DNA of 64,000 nt from Actinomycetospora soli (GCF_021026295.1 NZ_JAJNDA010000001.1:1-64000), one strand, 5' to 3'; positions 16,714 through 24,954 are shown, numbered from the stretch's first letter. Notes: generated by a model from the sequence alone, not told the origin. A program made the numbers and translations.

Positions 16714-17415
16714 TCAGCGGCGCAGCGACAGCAGCTGCTCGGTGAACCCGCCGATCCGGCGCTCCGCGTCGACGAGGTGCACCTCGAGGATCCAGTGGCA
16801 GCGGCGGCCGGCGGAGTCGGTCGCGTCGTGCAGGGCGACGTCGTTGCCGCTGGTGATGTAGCTGTGCACGCGGTCGGGGTCGATGTGGTCGTGCGGGAAC
16901 TCGCCGACCAGGTGTCCGCTGTGCACGCCGCCGAAGGTCCAGCCGCGCTCGGCGGCGAGCCCGCACACGTGCTCGTAGAGCCCGGCCGCCGTGACGTCGG
17001 GCGTGGCCTCGTAGAACGCCCGGCCCGCCTCCCACACGGCGTCGAGGTCGGCCGTGAGCCGGTGCTTGTGCGGGTCGTCGCCCAGCACGAACGTCCGCCC
17101 GACGTCGGCCTCCCACTCCGCGAACACCGGGCCGAGGTCGACGAAGACGATGTCGTCGGCCTCGATCCGGCGGTCGGGCGGGTTCTCCTTGTAGGGCTGC
17201 AGGGTGTTCTCGCCGGAGCGGACGACCCGCTTGTGCCAGTACCGGGACGTCCCGAACAGGTCCGCGCCGAGATCGCGGATGGCGCGGCTGACCTCCGACT
17301 CCCACGCCCCGGGCGCGACCAGTCCCCGGCGGGTGATCTCGGCGAACAGCTCGTCCGCCCGCTCCTCGGCCCGCAGGAGCTCCCCGGCCCTCGTGTCCTC
17401 GTCGAGCGACGTCAC
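16714..17415 (-). CDS. M24-fold metallopeptidase-like protein
   Basis: 233 residues from GTG 17415, only the pita-bread catalytic domain of aminopeptidase P/creatinase-type proteins. The five metal ligands can be placed: Asp in VFVDLGP, Asp in ADVGRTFVLG, His in GVHSGHLVGEFPH, Glu in ILEVHLVD and a last acidic residue in GGFTEQLL. The N-terminal domain of larger family members is absent. It could hydrolyse an Xaa-Pro peptide or a C-N bond in a small molecule. It is downstream of, and on the same strand as, the tandem DUF1003 gene, and converges with the aldolase operon. Confidence 0.8.
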   Translation of the reverse strand: MTSLDEDTRAGELLRAEERADELFAEITRRGLVAPGAWESEVSRAIRDLGADLFGTSRYWHKRVVRSGENTLQPYKENPPDRRIEADDIVFVDLGPVFAEWEADVGRTFVLGDDPHKHRLTADLDAVWEAGRAFYEATPDVTAAGLYEHVCGLAAERGWTFGGVHSGHLVGEFPHDHIDPDRVHSYITSGNDVALHDATDSAGRRCHWILEVHLVDAERRIGGFTEQLLSLRR

Positions 17416-17425
17416 GCACCCGACC

Positions 17426-18283
17426 CTAGGTGGCCTCCGGCCCCGGGCGCACCTGTACGGGGCCCTCGGCCGACCGCGGCGCCGGCGCCCGCGGCCCGTC
17501 GTCGGGACCGCCCACCAGCGAGAGGATCAGCCGGTCCTGGGCCACGAGGTGCTGGCGCAGGTGGCGGCACTGCCGGAGCACGACCGCCGTGTGGTTCGCC
17601 GTCTGGATCACCCGCCGGTCGGACGCCTCCCCGAGCACGTCCTGCCCCACCATGATCAGGAACATGAACACCAGCTGCGCCAGCGACGAGCAGAACAGCA
17701 GGAACGGGAACGGATAGGGGTCCGGGACCACGCCGGCGAGCGCGAGGGCCATCCAGCCGAGGACGATCACCGCGGTCCACACCACGGCGGCGGTCGACCC
17801 GAGCCACTGCATCAGCCACGCGGCGAGACGACGGTTCGGGCCGGCGGCGGCCGGCTCCACGGTCTCGGGCGGGGAGATGAGGATCGGCGCGGTGTCGCAG
17901 GGGTCGAGCCGGTCGGGGGGCGCGGCCGCCCGGTTCAGCACGCGGGCCTGCTCGTCGATGTGCTCCTGGAGCCGGTGGCACTCGCGCAGGATGGCCTGGG
18001 CGTCGTCGTAGGTCTGCTGCGAGCGCCGCTCCCCCGCCGCCGACAGCGTCCGCTGCCCGACGAGGATCACGAAGATCAGCAGCAGCTGCACCACGTTCCC
18101 GACGAAGAGCAGCACCGGGTACGGGTAGGGGTCGAAGCCCAGGACCCCGCGGGCGCCGAGCACCATCCACAGCGCCGAGAGCCCCACGGTCGCGTACACC
18201 GTGGCCATCGAGCTGAGCCGCCGCGTCATCCACGTCGCCGCCCGGTCGCCCACCGTGCCCCGCTCCGGGTCCGTCACCGCCAC
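17426..18283 (-). CDS. Membrane protein with two tandem DUF1003-like units
   Basis: 285 residues. Two copies of the same ~90-residue module: the first with FDPYPYPVLLFVGNVVQLLL then IFVILVGQ, the second with PDPYPFPFLLFCSSLAQLVF then MFLIMVGQ. Each has two hydrophobic helices and is followed by an Arg/Gln-rich helix with similar spacing (RRSQQTYDDAQAILRECHRLQEH; RRVIQTANHTAVVLRQCRHLRQH). DUF1003 proteins usually have one copy. Function is unknown; in other bacteria the family is linked to envelope stress. Start at GTG 18283 with GGGGGAG before it; GTG 18277 is an alternative. Confidence 0.78.
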   Translation of the reverse strand: MAVTDPERGTVGDRAATWMTRRLSSMATVYATVGLSALWMVLGARGVLGFDPYPYPVLLFVGNVVQLLLIFVILVGQRTLSAAGERRSQQTYDDAQAILRECHRLQEHIDEQARVLNRAAAPPDRLDPCDTAPILISPPETVEPAAAGPNRRLAAWLMQWLGSTAAVVWTAVIVLGWMALALAGVVPDPYPFPFLLFCSSLAQLVFMFLIMVGQDVLGEASDRRVIQTANHTAVVLRQCRHLRQHLVAQDRLILSLVGGPDDGPRAPAPRSAEGPVQVRPGPEAT

Positions 18284-18441
18284 CCGAGCTCCCCCGTCGC
18301 GCCGGCCCGCCCGCCCACCGCCCGGGCCCGGCCCGCCCGCACGGTGCTGTTTCGATCCAGAGACGCGGGTCCGGGGCCGGGGTTGCGCGGCGATCGCGCA
18401 TGCCTCGACAGGTATATGCCGAGACTGGCACATTCGCCGTC

Positions 18442-18753
18442 GTGAGCACCTGGACCGCGCTCGCCGACCCGACCCGGCGCGCCATCCTCGACGTGCTGCG
18501 GGAGCGGCCGCACGCGGTCGGCGAGCTCGTCGACCGCCTCGACCTCGCCCAGCCCGCGGCATCGAAGCACCTCGCCACCCTGCGCCGCGCCGGGCTGGTG
18601 CACGCCACCGTGGACGCGCAGCGTCGCGTCTACGCGCTCGACCCCCGCCCGTTCGTCGAGCTCGAGGCCTGGCTCGCGCCCTACCGGGCGCTCTGGTCGG
18701 ACGCCCTCGACCGCCTCGACGCCCACCTCCACGACCACCAGGAGGACCGATGA
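18442..18753 (+). CDS. ArsR-family winged-helix repressor
   Basis: 103 residues from GTG 18442. Typical ArsR/SmtB fold: WTALADPTRRAILDVLRERP, the recognition helix LAQPAASKHLATLRRAGLV and the wing ATVDAQRRVYAL. No Cys-rich metal site, so not a classic metal sensor. The stop overlaps the ATG of an SRPBCC (AHSA1) gene. This ArsR-AHSA1 pair is a common actinobacterial arrangement in which the repressor controls the operon. An alternative in-frame ATG at 18400 lies next to TATATG, which looks more like the promoter -10 box. Confidence 0.87.
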   Translation: MSTWTALADPTRRAILDVLRERPHAVGELVDRLDLAQPAASKHLATLRRAGLVHATVDAQRRVYALDPRPFVELEAWLAPYRALWSDALDRLDAHLHDHQEDR

Positions 18754-19265
18754 CCACCGGCACCTACCTCGAGATCGACGCCCGGCCCGCCCTGCGGTTC
18801 GTGCGCGAGTACCCCGACCCCGTCGAGCGGATCTGGGCCGCGGTCAGCGACCCCGCCGAGCTCACCGCCTGGTTCCCGGCCCGCGTCGCCTTCCCCGACG
18901 GCGGGTCGCCGACGCCGGGCGGGACGGTCACCTTCACGTTCGCCGAGGACGGCGACGGCGGGACCGGGACCGTGCAGGCGTACGACCCACCGTCGCTCCT
19001 GGTGTTCACGTGGGACGGCGACGAACTGCGCTTCGAGGTGACCCCGCTGCGCACCGGCAGCCGCCTGACCTTCACGACGGTCCTCGCCGGCCGGGACACC
19101 GCCGCGCGCAACGCCGCCGGCTGGGAGGTGTGCCTCGAGGCGCTGGACGCCGCGCTCACGGGACGCCCGCAGGAGGCACCGGGCGGCGCGACCCCCGCCT
19201 GGCGGCGGCACTTCGACGACTACGTCGCGGCGGGCGTGCCGGCGGGCGCGCCGGTCCCGGAGTGA
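18750..19265 (+). CDS. SRPBCC/AHSA1-family protein
   Basis: 171 residues. START-like helix-grip fold recognisable from REYPDPVERIWAAVSDPAELTAWFP at the start, the PGGTVTFTFAEDG strand pair, PPSLLVFTWDGDELRFEVTPL and the C-terminal helix AAGWEVCLEALDAAL. Such proteins bind hydrophobic ligands in a deep cavity; there is no catalytic motif to name. It is translationally coupled to the ArsR repressor (ATGA), suggesting ligand-responsive control of both. Confidence 0.87.
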   Translation: MTTGTYLEIDARPALRFVREYPDPVERIWAAVSDPAELTAWFPARVAFPDGGSPTPGGTVTFTFAEDGDGGTGTVQAYDPPSLLVFTWDGDELRFEVTPLRTGSRLTFTTVLAGRDTAARNAAGWEVCLEALDAALTGRPQEAPGGATPAWRRHFDDYVAAGVPAGAPVPE

Positions 19266-19362
19266 GGAAATCGCTCGCGCGCGCCGCGGCCGCGTGCGTG
19301 AATGCCCGACGAGGCGCCCCGTGACCGGGGACGCCGCCGAGCACCGAGGAGAGGAGTGCCCC

Positions 19363-19434
19363 GTGTCGACCGTCGCCCGTGCGCGGGCGTGCTCCGGCGC
19401 GCCCCGATACCGCCGCGTCCGCACCCCGCGCTGA
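19363..19434 (+). CDS. Possible 23-aa leader peptide upstream of RIO kinase
   Basis: GTG 19363 opens a 23-codon frame (VSTVARARACSGAPRYRRVR then TPR) ending at TGA 19432-19434. It is preceded at good spacing by a strong GAGGAGAGGAG ribosome site, which has no other gene to serve. It ends 10 bases before a perfect hairpin that sits directly upstream of the next gene's ribosome site. That arrangement suggests a translated leader controlling the RIO kinase, with a Cys and many Arg codons. Too short to be certain. Confidence 0.4.
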   Translation: MSTVARARACSGAPRYRRVRTPR

Positions 19435-19443
19435 GGCGCCCTC

Positions 19444-19465
19444 GCGTGGGGTGACCACCCCACGC
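19444..19465 (+). promoter_or_regulatory. Leader hairpin before RIO kinase gene
   Basis: GCGTGGGGT-GACC-ACCCCACGC, a perfect 9-base stem with a 4-base loop, ending one base before the AGGAG ribosome site (19467-19471) of the RIO kinase gene. It could be an attenuator or could set ribosome access depending on translation of the preceding small frame. Confidence 0.5.
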
Positions 19466-19478
19466 CAGGAGCCCTCGA

Positions 19479-20390
19479 GTGCACGAACGCATGCCCCGCC
19501 GTCGTCGCCGGTTCGACGACGACCACGATGACGACCACGACGACGACCACGACGACCGCCCCACCCGCCGTCGGGCCGAGGTCGACCCCGGGACCGGGAC
19601 CGGCGGTCCGCCCACCGGCGACCGCTGGTCCACCTGGGCCGACGCGACCCACGGTCCCCGCCCCACCCCCGGCTGGCTCGTGACCGCCGCGGGCGCGGTC
19701 GACACCGAGCTCGGCGTCCTCAAGACGGGCAAGGAGGCCGACGTCCACCTCCTCGAACGCGCCGTCCCGGACGGGCCCGCCTGCCTGCTGGCGGCCAAGC
19801 GCTACCGCTCCGCGGAGCACCGGGCCTTCCACCGCGACGCCACGTACCTGGAGGGCCGCCGGGTCCGCCGGTCCCGCGAGACGCGGGCGATGGCCCACCG
19901 CACCGCCTTCGGCCGGGAGCTCCTGGCCGGGCAGTGGGCCGGCGCGGAGTTCGCCGCCCTCGGCACGCTCCACGCGGCGGGGGTGGCCGTGCCCTACCCG
20001 GTGTCACTGGACGGCACCGAGCTCATCCTGGAGTTCCTCGGCGACGCGGCGGGCAGGGCGGCGCCACGGCTGGCGGCGACCCGCCCAACGGGCGCCGAGC
20101 TGCGGGACTGGTGGCACCAGCTGACCGAGGCCCTCCTCGGGCTCGCCCGGCTGGGCTGGACGCACGGCGACCTGTCCGCCTACAACGTCCTCGTCGACGA
20201 GGGGCGGATCGTGCTGATCGACCTGCCCCAGGTCGTCGACCTGGTCGGGAACCCGCACGGGGCCGACGTCCTCGTCCGCGACGTCCGCCGCATCGGCGGG
20301 TGGTCCACCGCGCGGGACGACGGCATCGACCCCGAGGCGCTGTTCCACCGCCTGGTGGCGGAGGCGGGCCTGGCCGGCCGGGACGCCTAG
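19479..20390 (+). CDS. RIO-type protein serine kinase
   Basis: 303 residues. The N-terminal ~50 residues are a basic then Asp/His-rich low-complexity stretch (RRRRRFDDDHDDDHDDD). The RIO catalytic core then shows GKEADVHLLE (nucleotide loop), AAKRYR (Lys), and the catalytic loop THGDLSAYNVLV with IDLPQVVD as the metal-binding DFG equivalent (Asp in IDLPQ). Family members phosphorylate serine and act in ribosome maturation in archaea/eukaryotes; the bacterial role is unclear. GTG 19479 is preferred for its AGGAG at seven bases; ATG 19491 is the alternative. Its 3' end overlaps the convergent SDR gene by four bases. Confidence 0.87.
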   Translation: MHERMPRRRRRFDDDHDDDHDDDHDDRPTRRRAEVDPGTGTGGPPTGDRWSTWADATHGPRPTPGWLVTAAGAVDTELGVLKTGKEADVHLLERAVPDGPACLLAAKRYRSAEHRAFHRDATYLEGRRVRRSRETRAMAHRTAFGRELLAGQWAGAEFAALGTLHAAGVAVPYPVSLDGTELILEFLGDAAGRAAPRLAATRPTGAELRDWWHQLTEALLGLARLGWTHGDLSAYNVLVDEGRIVLIDLPQVVDLVGNPHGADVLVRDVRRIGGWSTARDDGIDPEALFHRLVAEAGLAGRDA

Positions 20391-21145
20391 AAGACACCGC
20401 GTCGGGCGCCGACGTCCAGAGCCAGCGTGGAACCGGTGAGGGCGTCGGCCTCGGGGTCGAGCAGCGTGGCGACCGCCCAGGCGACCTGGGCGGGCGTCAC
20501 GAGCGCACCGAGCGGGGACTCCGCGCGGCGCTCGTCGAGGATCACCGAGACGTCGACCCCGCGGTCGTCGGCCCGGGCCTGCGAGAGCCGCCGAAGCCGG
20601 TCGGTGTCGGCGGGTCCCGGGGCCACCAGGTGGGCGGTGACCCCGTCCGGTCCGTGGTGGTCGGCGAGCTGGCGCACCAGGTTCGCGAGCGCCGCATTCG
20701 TCACCCCGGCCGCGCAGGTGTGCGGGGACGGCTCGCTCCCGTAGTGCCCGCCGAGCGCGACCAGCCGCGAACCCGGCCGGACCCGGTGGGACACGGCGCG
20801 CACCAGCCGCAGCATGCCGCCGACCTTGAGCGCGACGGCCGCACCCAGGGCTGCCGGCTCGATCGTCGGCAACGGTCCCGCCGCCGGGAGCCCGGCGGCC
20901 TGCACCACCATCCGCACGGGGCGGTCCAGCCCGTCGACCGCGTCGCGGATCGCCGGGACGGCCGCGTCGTCGCCGATGTCCGCGCCGCACGGGACCAGGC
21001 CCGACGCCGGGTCGGGCGGCGTCCGCGCGACGGCCACGACCGTGAGCCCGGCCCGCCGGAGCCGCTCCGCGATCGCCGAGCCGAGGGCACCCGAGGCGCC
21101 GACGACGACGGCGGTGCCGGCGGTGCCGGCGTCGTCGGGGGTCAT
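20387..21145 (-). CDS. SDR-family protein lacking the usual YxxxK pair
   Basis: 252 residues with a clear Rossmann start (VVVGASGALGSAIAERLRRAG) and SDR-like ending (ALVTPAQVAWAVATLL then TGSTLALDVG). However, the NNAG equivalent reads QAAG, and the segment where Ser-Tyr-xxx-Lys is expected reads GGHYGSEPSPHTCAAGVTNA, with no Tyr-x3-Lys. It is either an atypical oxidoreductase or a cofactor-binding protein without classical catalysis. Its stop-start overlap with the HAD gene (ATGA) indicates one operon. Confidence 0.75.
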   Translation of the reverse strand: MTPDDAGTAGTAVVVGASGALGSAIAERLRRAGLTVVAVARTPPDPASGLVPCGADIGDDAAVPAIRDAVDGLDRPVRMVVQAAGLPAAGPLPTIEPAALGAAVALKVGGMLRLVRAVSHRVRPGSRLVALGGHYGSEPSPHTCAAGVTNAALANLVRQLADHHGPDGVTAHLVAPGPADTDRLRRLSQARADDRGVDVSVILDERRAESPLGALVTPAQVAWAVATLLDPEADALTGSTLALDVGARRGVF

Positions 21146-21774
21146 GCCGCGGCCCGCAGGGCGAGGAGGTCGCGGGCGCGCCCGACGGCCGCGGAGGGGT
21201 CGCGCAGGTCGACCTCGACGGTGACGAGCCCCGCGTCCCGCGCCCCCGCACAGTTGCCCGGGATGTCGTCGAGGAACACGACCTCCCCCGCGGGCAGCCC
21301 GAGGGCGTGCAGCGCCCCCGCGTAGGCCCGCGGGTCGGGCTTGAGCACCCCCGTCACCGAGCCGTCGACGATCGTGTCGAACCGGCCGAGGACCGGGTGG
21401 CGGGTGAGGTCGGCGTCGCCGTGGAAGGCGGCGAGGTCGTTGGTCAGCGCGGCGACCGCGAGCCCGGCCCGGTGGGCGTCGTCCATCAGGGCGATCACCT
21501 CGGGTCGGAAGGGCCCGTCGTCGTCATAGAGGGCGTCCATCAGCTCCGGGACGGTCCCCGTGCCGCCGCACAGCGCGCCGTACTCGGCGGCGCGGGCGGC
21601 CCAGTAGGCCCGTTCGCGGCCCCGGCCGGCGAGGACGTCGTCCCAGGCCGGGTCGGGGCGCGGACCGAGCACGCCGCGCACCTCGGTGAACTCCGGCGGC
21701 GCCGCCAGGGACGCCATGCGCTCGTGGCCCGAGGTGAGCAGGACGCCCCCGATGTCGAGCAGCAGTGCTCTCAT
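21142..21774 (-). CDS. HAD-superfamily hydrolase
   Basis: 210 residues. HAD motif I is ALLLDIGGVLL (the nucleophile Asp is kept; the second Asp of DxD is Gly as in the DxGG subclass), motif II is ALTND, motif III Lys is in GVLKPD and motif IV is VVFLDDIPGN. A cap of ~90 residues lies between motifs I and II. DxGG enzymes include haloacid dehalogenase-like and some phosphatase-like members, so phosphatase activity is not assured. It is coupled to the SDR-like gene and diverges from the split phosphotransferase genes with 143 bases between. Confidence 0.82.
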   Translation of the reverse strand: MRALLLDIGGVLLTSGHERMASLAAPPEFTEVRGVLGPRPDPAWDDVLAGRGRERAYWAARAAEYGALCGGTGTVPELMDALYDDDGPFRPEVIALMDDAHRAGLAVAALTNDLAAFHGDADLTRHPVLGRFDTIVDGSVTGVLKPDPRAYAGALHALGLPAGEVVFLDDIPGNCAGARDAGLVTVEVDLRDPSAAVGRARDLLALRAAA

Positions 21775-21832
21775 CCGCCGCACGGTAGGGGGTCGCTCGC
21801 CCTCCGTGCCGGTCGTCGTTCGCGCCCCGGCA

Positions 21833-21853
21833 ACGTTCCTGTCCCGCGAACGT
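21833..21853. promoter_or_regulatory. Palindromic operator candidate upstream of split phosphotransferase genes
   Basis: ACGTTC-N9-GAACGT, a perfect 6-base inverted repeat, 65 bases before the ATG at 21918 and 59 bases before the divergent HAD gene. Its geometry is that of a dimer-binding site and could control both directions. Two CTTGCG repeats follow at about 21857-21874. Confidence 0.45.
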
Positions 21854-21917
21854 GTTGCTTGCGTCACCCTTGCGGTTGGATCACGGTCGGCTCGATCTCA
21901 TCGCGGAGGAGGGTCCG

Positions 21918-23702
21918 ATGTCCAACATCGTTCCGGTGGACGCCTACAGCACGGGCGAGTGGTACCCCGGGTACAAGCCGGAGTACTTCGACATGCCGTG
22001 GATCGTCGACCCGGCCGGCCCCTTCAAGCCCGGCGACGAGAACCAGTTCTGGTTCCTCGACTTCCACTGGTCGCGCGGCCTCACGCCGCTCGGCGCCACG
22101 CTCTGGAGCGGCGACGGCTACTGCTGGGGCACCCAGCACGCCGCCGAGAGCCTCCCCCTGCCGCCGGGTCGGGGGGTCAGCGCCCGCTTCGCCGGCACCC
22201 ACCTCTACGGCAGCGCCCTCCCCGAGACCGATCCCCGCGAGATCGAGGCCCGGGCCGGACGCATCGCCACCAACCTCCCCCACTTCCTGCAGAACTACCG
22301 CCACATCTGGGAGGGCGGCCGCGACGAGCTCGAGAACACCTGGTCCTACTTCCGCGGGGTGGACTTCACGCAGGCCCGCGGGGACGAGCTCCCCGAGCTG
22401 CTGGTCAAGGGCCGCCGTTACCACAAGCGGTCGATGGAGATCCACTTCGGCGTCATGTACCCGATGCTCGCCAACTTCCTCGGCTTCTACGGGGCGTGCG
22501 CCGACATGGGGATCGACCCCAACGAGATCGGCAAGTTCCTCCAGGGCGAGGACACCAAGATCATGGAGACCGACCGCGCGCTCTACGCGCTGGCCATGAA
22601 GGCCCGGGCGGCCGGGCTCGAGGGCGTCTTCCAGGCGCACGCCGGCTCGCAGCTGCGTGACGCGCTGGGCCGCCACGGCGGGGCCGCGTCGCAGTGGCTC
22701 ACCGAGTTCGACGACTTCCTGCAGGTCTACGGCTGGCGCGCCGAGGCGACCTGCGACGTCGGGGTCCCGGCCTGGATCGAGGACAACACGATCCCGCTGG
22801 ACCTGGTCAAGACGTTCCTGCAGCGCGGCGACGCCCACGACTTCGAGGCGGCCGCCCGCAACGCCCTCGCCGAGCGCGACGAGGCCATCGACAACGCGCG
22901 GGCCGGGCTCACCCGTGAGGAGCAGGCCGTCTTCGACGCCGGGCTCGCCTCCAACCAGGAGGCCAACTTCCCCTGGTGGCAGGACGACCACAACTACTAC
23001 ATCGACCTCAAGGTCATGCTGCCCCTGCGCTGGGGCTGCCAGGAGCTCGCGAACCGCGTCAAGGCCGAGCGGAACGACGACATGCTCTACCTCTTCTGGC
23101 CCGAGCTCATGGACGTCGCCACCGGCGAACGGCCCTACGACGCCGGGCTGCGCTCGCTGGTCGAGGACCGGCGTCAGTACTTCGACCACTGGCACGGCCG
23201 CCGCGGCGAGATGCCGAAGGTGCTCGGGACGATCCCCGAGGCGGTCGAGGACCCGATCCTCATCGAGATCTTCGGGCTGAACCCGAACTCGATCCGGGCC
23301 GTGCAGAACCCCGACGCCGCCCAGCAGACGACGATCTCCGGCGTCGCCGCGGCCAAGGGCACCGCCCGCGGCATCGCCCGCGTGCTGCAGTCCTCCGACG
23401 AGCTGCACCGCCTCGAGCCGGGGTCGGTCCTGGTGTGCGAGTCGACCTCGCCGAACTGGACGCCGGCGTTCGGCAAGATCGCGGCCGCGGTGTGCGACGG
23501 CGGCGGGATGCTCTCGCACGCCGCGATCGTCGGCCGGGAGTACGGCGTCCCCACGGTCACCGCCACCGGCGTGGCGACGCTGTCGATCAACGACGGCGAC
23601 GAGGTCGAGGTGGACGGGACCACGGGCACCGTCACGGTCCTGACGCGGGCCGCCGACGTCGCGGCACCCGCGACGCCGGCGGTGGAGGGGGCCAACGCAT
23701 GA
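21918..23702 (+). CDS. PEP-synthase-related phosphotransferase, substrate/His-domain subunit
   Basis: 594 residues (~66 kDa). Residues ~1-490 are a large domain without ATP-binding motifs; the C-terminal ~100 residues are the swivelling phosphohistidine domain of PEP-utilising enzymes, with SPNWTPAF and then GGGMLSHAAIVGREYGVPTV, where H534 is the phosphorylated histidine. The PEP/pyruvate TIM barrel of true PEP synthase is absent. Order and size match the alpha subunit of phenylphosphate synthase and the second half of rifampin phosphotransferase; the N-terminal domain would hold the acceptor. A good GGAGGAGGG site precedes ATG 21918. The stop overlaps the ATP-binding subunit's start. Confidence 0.8.
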   Translation: MSNIVPVDAYSTGEWYPGYKPEYFDMPWIVDPAGPFKPGDENQFWFLDFHWSRGLTPLGATLWSGDGYCWGTQHAAESLPLPPGRGVSARFAGTHLYGSALPETDPREIEARAGRIATNLPHFLQNYRHIWEGGRDELENTWSYFRGVDFTQARGDELPELLVKGRRYHKRSMEIHFGVMYPMLANFLGFYGACADMGIDPNEIGKFLQGEDTKIMETDRALYALAMKARAAGLEGVFQAHAGSQLRDALGRHGGAASQWLTEFDDFLQVYGWRAEATCDVGVPAWIEDNTIPLDLVKTFLQRGDAHDFEAAARNALAERDEAIDNARAGLTREEQAVFDAGLASNQEANFPWWQDDHNYYIDLKVMLPLRWGCQELANRVKAERNDDMLYLFWPELMDVATGERPYDAGLRSLVEDRRQYFDHWHGRRGEMPKVLGTIPEAVEDPILIEIFGLNPNSIRAVQNPDAAQQTTISGVAAAKGTARGIARVLQSSDELHRLEPGSVLVCESTSPNWTPAFGKIAAAVCDGGGMLSHAAIVGREYGVPTVTATGVATLSINDGDEVEVDGTTGTVTVLTRAADVAAPATPAVEGANA

Positions 23703-24874
23703 CGGTGGTGTCGGGGACGGCGGAGGTGGTGGCCATGAGCGACGCGGACGGCACGGACGGCCCGGACGGCCCGGACGGTCAGGGGACCGAGCGGCACAGC
23801 TGCGCGGCGATCGCCTGGCTCGACGAGGTCGCGCCGGCGGAGGCGATCGCCTGCGGCGGCGCGAAGATGGGTCGGCTCGCGGAGCTGCTGGCCTCGGGCG
23901 TGCAGGTGCCCCAGGGGTTCGCGGTGACCGTCGAGGCCTACCGCAGGCACTGCGCCGACTCGGGCCTCGACGGCCGGATCGACGCCGTCCTGACGGGCCT
24001 CGGGCCCGATCCGGACGACGGGGCGGTGGAGGCCGCGTCCGCGGCGATCCGTGAGCTCTTCGTGACGACCCCGGTGTCGGAGGCGCTCACCGCGCGGCTC
24101 ACCGAGGCCTACGAGGAGCTGTGCCTGCGCTGCGTCGACGTGAACGTGCCGGTGGCCGTCCGGTCGTCGGCCACCGGGGAGGACGCCGCGGACGCCTCCT
24201 TCGCCGGGATCTTCGACACCTACCTCGGGGTCTCCGGGATCGAGCGGGTCGTCGACTCGGTGCGCCGCTGCTGGGGCTCGCTGTTCACGGCCCGGGCCCT
24301 CGCCTACCGGCTGCGGCGTGGCATCAGCCACCACGAGATGCCGATCGCGGTCGGGGTGATCGAGCTCATCCACGCCCGCGCCTCCGGGGTCGCCTTCTCG
24401 GTGCACCCGGTGACCGGCAAGCGGGACCGGATCGTGATCGAGACCAGCTGGGGCTGGGGCGAGGCGATCGTGCAGGGCCTGGTCGACCCCGACCACGTCG
24501 AGGTGGGCAAGGCCGACGGCCGGTTGCTGCGCTACGACGTCGCGCACAAGAAGGTGGTGTCGGCGTTCGACTTCGCCTGCGGCGCGGTCACCGAGATCGA
24601 CATGCCCGCGAAGCTCGCGGACCGCCGGGTGCTCGACGACGAGCAGGTCGCCGCCATCGCCGCGGCGGTGACGTCGATCGAGGACCACTACGGCCATCCG
24701 GTCGACGTGGAGTGGGTGATCGGCCGCCACCGCCGCGCCGGCGACCCGGTCTGCATCGTGCAGACCCGGCCGGTGACCACCGTCGAGCCCGAGGCCACCG
24801 CGGCCCCGGCCTACGACCCGGTGGCCCTCGCCCAGAAGTACCTGTTCTCCGGGAAGCCGATCCCGGGGCGGTAG
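23699..24874 (+). CDS. PEP-synthase-related phosphotransferase, ATP-binding subunit
   Basis: 391 residues (~41 kDa). This is only the N-terminal nucleotide-binding (PPDK_N) part of PEP synthase: GGAKMGRLAELL near the start, VPVAVRSSATGEDAADASFAG, the HPVTGKRDRIVIETSWGWGEAIVQG segment and the closing DVEWVIG...VCIVQTRPVT. It should transfer the beta-phosphate of ATP to the histidine of the partner protein. The first ~30 residues are Asp/Gly-rich. Translational coupling (ATGA) with the His-domain gene and lack of any PEP-binding domain argue that the pair phosphorylates another molecule. A G/C hairpin follows at 24955. Confidence 0.85.
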   Translation: MTVVSGTAEVVAMSDADGTDGPDGPDGQGTERHSCAAIAWLDEVAPAEAIACGGAKMGRLAELLASGVQVPQGFAVTVEAYRRHCADSGLDGRIDAVLTGLGPDPDDGAVEAASAAIRELFVTTPVSEALTARLTEAYEELCLRCVDVNVPVAVRSSATGEDAADASFAGIFDTYLGVSGIERVVDSVRRCWGSLFTARALAYRLRRGISHHEMPIAVGVIELIHARASGVAFSVHPVTGKRDRIVIETSWGWGEAIVQGLVDPDHVEVGKADGRLLRYDVAHKKVVSAFDFACGAVTEIDMPAKLADRRVLDDEQVAAIAAAVTSIEDHYGHPVDVEWVIGRHRRAGDPVCIVQTRPVTTVEPEATAAPAYDPVALAQKYLFSGKPIPGR

Positions 24875-24954
24875 CCCGTCCGGCGCGTCGTGTCGCCGCG
24901 CTCACCGGGGTGGCACCCGGTGACCGTCGGACCCCCGGTGCACGATGGTGGAAC

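Noticed and set aside
19501-19556. GACGAC/CACGAC short repeats resembling a microsatellite or repeat array
   Set aside because: They encode the Asp/His-rich N-terminus of the RIO kinase in frame, so they are coding low-complexity rather than a separate element.
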